This document shows, piece by piece, positions 5,003 to 5,551 of a stretch of 5,551 nt of DNA. Both the position numbers and the translations under genes were made by a program. This DNA comes from Bacteroidota bacterium (GTDB lineage: Bacteria > Bacteroidota > Ignavibacteria > Ignavibacteriales > Melioribacteraceae). Below the pieces are notes generated by a model. It made no database searches. It was not told the origin of the DNA and saw only the letters and a list, made by a program, of their open reading frames with translations. The stretch covers positions 1-5,551 of the forward strand of contig JAJYMU010000370.1 in NCBI GenBank assembly GCA_021786655.1. The letters are read 5' to 3'. The stretch's first letter is position 1, and the number at the start of each line of letters is the position of its first letter.

Positions 5003-5551
5003 ATGAGAAGAATAATAGCGACATTTGTGACCTTCCTATTCTTACTGCCTTTAACTTCATTCCTAGCTCAACCTTACAAAATCGATTTGATAGTTTTTCA
5101 GGATTTAAATTCAATTGATTTTGCTGCGCTTTCATTCGCAAATAACTTAAGAGGAGCGCCAAGAATTTTTCAGGTTGTAATTACTCCTGAAGGACAAGAT
5201 GTAATTATCAAAGGAGTTATTGATTGGCAGAGTGATGAGAATTCTGCTTCACGACAGCTTGTGACTTTCACAACTGAAAAATTTAAGGCAAGAAGTTTCT
5301 TTAACGATGAAATTGGGAATTCGGAGATTAGAATTGCCACTGCAGAAGGGGATAAAAGTCTTGCTGAAGATTTAATTAGGAAGGGCAAACCGACCGGCAA
5401 GGTAACTATTAATCTAGAACTGCTTGACGGTAATTCTAATTTTCTGGCAAGCGCCGAACCGAAAGTACTGTCTTTCTTAAACCCTGCTCAAACTATAACT
5501 ATTTTTTCTCCAATTGAGGGATCAACTTACGATGTTGGTAATGTTCAGGCC
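5003..5551 (+). CDS. Exported protein of unknown function, C-terminal part beyond window
   Basis: Translation from the ATG at 5003 is open for 183 codons to the right edge, with no stop. Two GGAG motifs lie upstream (4991-4994 and 4997-5000); the first has a suitable 8-nt spacing. The N-terminus MRRIIATFVTFLFLLPLTSF is a clear signal peptide: two arginines, then a long hydrophobic core, with likely cleavage after LA at residue 22, leaving a mature protein starting QPYK. The following region (about 25-155) mixes beta-like and charged segments with no motif I recognise. From about residue 159 (NPAQTITIFSPIEGSTYDVG) the sequence resembles the opening of an Ig-like or fibronectin-like beta domain seen in exported Bacteroidota and Ignavibacteria proteins; this is inference. 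The mature protein would act in the periplasm or at the cell surface. With its C-terminus missing, a sorting domain or other anchor cannot be assessed. Confidence 0.85.
   Translation, partial: MRRIIATFVTFLFLLPLTSFLAQPYKIDLIVFQDLNSIDFAALSFANNLRGAPRIFQVVITPEGQDVIIKGVIDWQSDENSASRQLVTFTTEKFKARSFFNDEIGNSEIRIATAEGDKSLAEDLIRKGKPTGKVTINLELLDGNSNFLASAEPKVLSFLNPAQTITIFSPIEGSTYDVGNVQA

Noticed and set aside
4899..5400. Two minus-strand open frames (4899-5162 and 5170-5400)
   Set aside because: They oppose the exported-protein gene, which has a signal peptide, a ribosome binding site and an unbroken frame to the window edge.

Overview
The window looks like an ordinary chromosomal stretch from a member of the Bacteroidota/Ignavibacteriota (FCB) group. 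This is inferred from moderate to low GC, Bacteroidota-style promoter candidates (TTG about 19-20 nt upstream of TAnnTTTG), weak or absent Shine-Dalgarno sequences on some genes, a DUF3467 protein of the type common in that group, and a TPR protein plus an exported protein typical of it. The exact taxon cannot be fixed from the sequence. No mobile element, CRISPR array, RNA gene or phage gene was seen.

Left half (1-3084, minus strand): three co-directional genes read leftwards from a promoter candidate near 3122-3153. They are an adenosine deaminase (ada, 1996-3084, TTG start with a strong ribosome binding site), a 112-residue unrecognised protein (1652-1990, 5 nt downstream of ada), and urocanate hydratase (hutU, 1-1615), whose last residues run off the left edge. 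hutU fills the first 1.6 kb although it has no stop codon inside the window. A perfect small hairpin (1627-1644) sits between the unknown gene and hutU. The set couples a purine-nucleoside deaminase with the second enzyme of histidine breakdown. No other hut gene is visible.

Middle (3085-3282): a 198-bp divergent intergenic region holding promoter candidates for both directions and small overlapping inverted repeats.

Right half (3283-5551, plus strand): an exported tetratricopeptide-repeat protein (3283-4443), a strong intrinsic terminator (4469-4499), a DUF3467 protein (4520-4846) that starts only 20 nt after that terminator, a second terminator-like hairpin (4853-4887), and the first 183 residues of an exported protein of unknown function (5003 to the right edge).

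The best leads are modest. They are the ada-unknown-hutU arrangement with its composition step, the subfamily and motif features of the deaminase, the terminator lying directly before the DUF3467 gene, the palindrome before hutU, and a non-canonical lipobox-like signal in the TPR protein. I found no convincing evidence of a new multi-gene system.
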